Below are positions 59,586-64,000 of a stretch of 64,000 nucleotides of DNA, one piece after another. The stretch is taken from contig NC_053400.1 in NCBI RefSeq assembly GCF_016859285.1, positions 33,597,501 through 33,661,500 on the forward strand, in the 5' to 3' direction. The notes below the pieces were generated by a model that saw only the letters and a program-made list of their open reading frames with translations, searched no databases and had not been told where the DNA came from. Every line of letters starts with the position of its first letter. The first letter of the stretch is position 1. The DNA comes from Xiphias gladius. Its lineage: Eukaryota > Chordata > Actinopteri > Istiophoriformes > Xiphiidae. The position numbers and the translations under genes were made by a program.

Positions 59586-62500
59586 TTACTCTACATCTGT
59601 TTCTGTCCATGGAGCGAATGTTTGTCTCCACTTTGCAGTGCAGGAGAGATTCGTCAAGAGCAGCTGTGGCGAGGACAAAAGCAGACTCTAATAAACGTTG
59701 CTCTTGTAATGATGCGAGAAAATAAAGGAAAAACCATTTTCAGATCAGACCAAAATAATCTTTGATAGTGTGGGAACAGGAAGAACAAAGTCTGTCTATC
59801 GTGTCTGCAGCTCGATGCTGTTAGTGTTATTCAGTTAGCTGGTGCCATGCTTGTCTCTGGCTCACACACACACACACACACGCTGGGATGCAGTGCTTGT
59901 TTGTTCCCGGGTCGCCCGGAGCTCGCAGACACATAGTGTTGAGTTGGTTTTTATTGCTGTCATCTTGCCTGTGGCTGTCAGTCATTAACAAGTCTCCCTG
60001 TGCGCGTCAGGAGGCTGCTGCTGCTGAAATATTCAGATGGCTGAAGATAGCAGTGGCACGATGCGTATCCGTGTGTGTGTGTGTGTGTGGGGGGGGGTCA
60101 CATTACTTACGTCCTGATGCTGTGATGATTGTGGAGGCCCCATTGATGGCAACGCTTTCTTGTCCCTGATACTGAGTCATTTAATATTAAATTCAAGTCT
60201 CTGTTGGTACCAGTTTTAACCTATATAACACAGCTGCGCCGGGGAAGAATGGGGGCACCCTGGTGGAGGAACACGCCACATTAATGTAGTTCCCTTTTCC
60301 ACTAACGAGTTGTTAGTAGCGCTAGTCACGCTTACTAATCTCAGTAACCCTCTTAACTTCAAGGTTCTGGGGTCGGTAGCGACTTTCAGCCAAAGGCAGG
60401 TGTCCACAGCGGTTCCACAACTGTCCTCAACTACGTCCTCGATGTCGCACATTGACCATTCACGGTCCAGACACACATTAGGTTTTGAGCTTGTCTCTCT
60501 CACCAACTGACAGTGAGTTTGAGGCAGGATTATGATGTTTTTATTTGTTCTCTATGAGCTGCTGTTTACCTTTATCTTTACCTGATTTTTTTTTTAATGT
60601 TATGAGGGACCTCAGCTGGCCCGATAATCAAAATTGTTATTTAGTTTTACGTAATTCATCCACGCATTTGTTGAAGAAATTGGAATCGTGAGCCGTAACT
60701 CTTGTGGCAGGCTGGTTTTTACAGCCTCTCCACAGCCTAGTTCTCCACTAAATTTGGATGTTTGATCACAGCCCGGCCGATATACAGGTCGGCGGATTTC
60801 ATCGGGCCCATTTTGGCCTATCACAGATATATTGCTATCAGCATATATGTTGTCCGATATGAGCTGATATGAAAACTTTTTTTTTTTTACAGAACATAAT
60901 GCAGAAAAAGATGCTTAAATACATAACTAGAGTAGATTATTGCTTCGTACCAAATTAGGCCACTAGTTAATTTCCATTTTTAGTCCCTGGGCAGCTGAGC
61001 AGAAACAATAAAACACAGAACAAAACCTACCATCTCCGCTACAAATGGACCAACAACCTACCAAATGAAATAAATGCAATTGGATTTAACCCCTGTGACA
61101 CCTACGCTGACCTGCAGCACAGCAATGATTAAATATAAAACACGTTCTGTACACTTTCTTTGAGAGGAAAATACGAAAGCACATAATTTGCACAGCCTGG
61201 CTGAAACATTCGTACGTACCACTCTAGATCTTACATCGGAGTCTTTCACTCTGTTCTGACAGTTCTCCCGCGTGCATCACCCTATTGTGACACAGGACAG
61301 TTTACATGGACTAGCAGCGAATCGGACAGTACTAGGGTTTTCGTCTCCGAGCAGATGTGTTGTCAGACCTCTGCGGGTTGGTCTGCATGGCCGAAGCGTA
61401 CCTGTCTTCGCCTCCTCTCTCCGCTTTTCCATCTGTCCTTTCTGGCCGCTGTGGGCGGAATCTCTCTGTTTGTGTCTGCAGGAGAGGAGTGATTTCTCTC
61501 GTCTCTGGTGACTCGTCCGCTCCCCTCGCCGCATAAATCAACCCCTGCAGTCTGCATGCACAGCTTGATAATTGTCATGTGAGTGCTGGTGATTGCTTTG
61601 TTGTTAGCGGTAAATACGTAACACATGTGTGCACCAATGGATTCAATATGTTCATGTGCACGTGTGGCACCGTGTTGCCACCTGCTGTCACGGCGCCGCT
61701 TGGCTTCGGCGTAGCCAATTGAGAGCGTGTCATGTAGTGTTGATGACGTCTTTGTGGATCAGCCGGGGGGGAAATGGGTTTTGGGATCCTACCGGGCGGC
61801 AGCAGCGCCACCAGGCTCTCTCAGTCCGGTCATCAACACTTATCATAACACTTAACACCTGTTAAGGTGGAGATGCCGAGGGCACTCACCCTGCAGCCAG
61901 AGAGGCGGCGTAGCCGGTCTGCCGTTGGCCGTCGCCGGTACAAGCGAAGCGGGTTTCAGACCTCAAGCAGGAGGATTACTCCTGTAACAGGCTGCTCTTC
62001 CATCAAGCGATTAGTCTGTTAACTGATTTTTCATAAATGTTAAAGCCATGTACTTAGCAAAAAAGGCTAAATAAGTCTAAAATGAAGATAAGCTAAAAAA
62101 GAGGCAGGTTGAATTTGAGTGGTTAATGCTCTGCTCTCTTTTACATCATGTCCAGTAAATTCTCGAACAGCAGACGGGACCTTTTGTTACCTTAATAGCA
62201 GAGAGAACCGGGCCTTTCCTTGGAACAGGCCTACATGAGAGACAGGCTTTTATTCCTCGTTTCACCCTGTTCCCCATCACATCCCCCATGTTTACCCGTT
62301 GTCTTGATCAATTCAGTATAATGTGCATTTCCACGGCTTTGATGCTGTCAGCACCACGACAGGTTCACGAGTGACCGGCCTCCTCTTTGGTGGTGGGCTT
62401 TTAATGCGGCCTTATGTTCCAGCGTTGCTCGTGGGTTTCTGTCGCTTTACAGAAGCTCCTCGCTGTTCGCGCAGCGCCGCTCAGTCACCGGGTGCGAAGG

Positions 62501-62599
62501 TGGTCGCCGGAATCCGCTCTGCTGCTTATCTTCCATCTCTCCCTTAATCCAGTCCCACTTCCTGTCCAGTCAGATAGCTCGACCAGCACGTATTCACCT

Positions 62600-62830
62600 G
62601 CCGCCACACTCAAAAGAGACCGATTTAATGCCTCAATCAATAGCTGGTAATCAAATTGGAATGGGTTATGGCTCCAGATAAGCCCCTTATGGTCCCGCAG
62701 CCCTCTTCCCTCAGCCAAAAACTTAATGAAATTGAGCATAAATCCCTCTTCTCTCTCTCTCTCTCTCAAAAACTCTCTTTCATCCCTTTCCAAAAGCAAT
62801 CTGGACTTGCCCCCTGAGTCAGCATTTACA
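62600..62830. promoter_or_regulatory. Possible conserved non-coding element
   Basis: A compact segment free of repeats apart from a CT run. It is rich in homeodomain-like words (TTTAATGCC, GGTAATCAAATTGGAATGGG, ACTTAATGAAATTGAGC), a texture typical of vertebrate developmental enhancers. This is pattern impression only, with no alignment. Confidence 0.25.
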
Positions 62831-63738
62831 GCGTCCAGGAGTGAAGCGGGGGAAATTACCATGTGAAGAGCTTCTTTACTTCCCTCTCTCTGATGCGGCC
62901 CTGGGCCCATGCTCGACCCTCGCTTCATTTCTTAGCAATATTGAGTTTTCGGTATCTTGTATTAGATAAATAAACTTCCCTCCTTCCTCCCCCTGAAACC
63001 CCAGACTAGTGCATGATGGGACGGCCGAGCGCTTTTGTTATCAGGCAATTTAACTTTGGAATTTCACAGCAAAGAGGACGCGGCCACGGATGGAAAGTCC
63101 AGCTAGGTACAAAACCTTAATGTGGTTTTCGCACTTTGCTCATTAGCGGGACCCATGAGCACCAGGGAAAGGCAGAGGCAGACAGGCTGCAGAGCCGCGC
63201 TCGTTCCGCCCTTTGCTGTTTCATGTCCTTTTGCGCCCCTGGGTAGCTCACGTGGGGGGCCGCACAGACGGCCCGGGCTCTGGAGGACCCCCTTCCCGCC
63301 TCGGAATAGGCGCCCAGTCCACACAGATGGCCCGGCAGGGGTGGCGCGTGTAGATGAGCTGCGTCTCCCGGAGCCCGCAGCCTCAGTGAAACATCCAATC
63401 ATGTGGCATAATAAGATTAAGGAGCAGGGGGACGGGGGGTGAGAATCGCCATTATACTCACTTTACTGGTAGTGCTGGCAGGTACTACCACTCCGGGGCG
63501 TGTGTGTGTGTGTGTGTGTGTGTCTGCGGGCGCTATGTTGCAGTTTTCAGGGAACACTCTGTCTCTAACCTGCAGTGTGGTGTGAGTACTGGCAGGCTGC
63601 AGTGCTGAATTACGGCAGAGACTGGCTGCAGCCTCTCTGCAGTAAACACACACACACACACACACTCATGTCTTACTGGTGTTGGCTGCAATACATTATT
63701 TGTGAACTCTTTCTGCGTTACATTGCGTAGCTATGGTT

Positions 63739-63775
<37 letters not shown>

Positions 63776-64000
63776 TGAGAGGAAGAGACAGATACTGCAG
63801 GTGTAAATGAGTTACAAGGGCATGCCTAGAGGTTACACAGTAGTGGTTACATTAATTATACCATGCTAAATTATTTCATGATAAACATGACTTTAGCTGC
63901 TAGCGGCAACAGCTAAAGATGGCGGCAGGCGGCAGAGACTGGCAAGGTTTCGAAGACTGTGGCTGTTCATGGTCCTCAGGGGGTTAATCTTGCTGTTTTT

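Larger units (their letters stand above)
52947..64000 (+). other. brsk2: brsk2 intron 1 (continues beyond the window)
   Basis: No second exon is found on the plus strand and no supported gene on either strand. The intron carries many simple repeats: (GATGAT/GGT)n at 53164-53240, (CA)n at 53447-53509, TG/CA runs near 54834, 54992, 57062, 57209, 57378, 59866, 60070, 63500, 63647 and 63742, a (CT)n run at about 62749-62767, and several G-runs. It also holds a perfect X-box (58936-58949), a dispersed repeat (59467-59585) and a possible conserved element (about 62600-62830). Confidence 0.75.

Overview
The window is vertebrate nuclear DNA, almost certainly a ray-finned (probably percomorph) fish. 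Genes are split by GT-AG introns, (CA)n/(TG)n microsatellites are dense, and several interspersed repeats have the look of families dispersed in teleost genomes. Most long open frames are chance or antisense shadows. I can support five genes, all read from the sequence with exon junctions checked for phase.

Layout. (1) 2.7-6.1 kb: two tiny three-exon genes for inhibitory gamma subunits of the photoreceptor cGMP phosphodiesterase (PDE6), facing each other tail to tail. (2) 10.8-16.4 kb, minus strand: a complete four-exon rassf7 (Ras-association domain protein, 372 aa) with a decayed L2-type LINE in intron 1. (3) 16.4-24.3 kb: repeat-rich intergenic DNA. (4) 24.5-42.4 kb: a tandem segmental duplication carrying two very large interferon-inducible GTPase genes (GVIN1/VLIG family) on the minus strand, each with one giant 4.6 kb coding exon plus a small upstream exon. 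(5) 43-52 kb: intergenic DNA with a Tc1 transposase relic, a microsatellite-hairpin repeat and possible conserved non-coding elements. (6) 52.3-64 kb, plus strand: the leader and first coding exon of brsk2 (brain-specific serine/threonine kinase); the rest of the window is its intron 1.

rassf7 and brsk2 both lie in human 11p15.5, so the skeleton looks like old vertebrate linkage, and the GVIN pair lies between them as a fast-evolving immune-type cluster. The most striking signal is mosaic divergence between the two GVIN copies: the N-terminus, GTPase core and C-terminus are almost identical, while the segment before the GTPase core and the coiled-coil region after it have diverged strongly. 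A smaller version of the same pattern appears in the PDE6 gamma pair, where exons 1 and 3 are near identical and exon 2 is not. Both fit gene conversion between neighbouring copies. No operon, CRISPR or other prokaryotic features are present.
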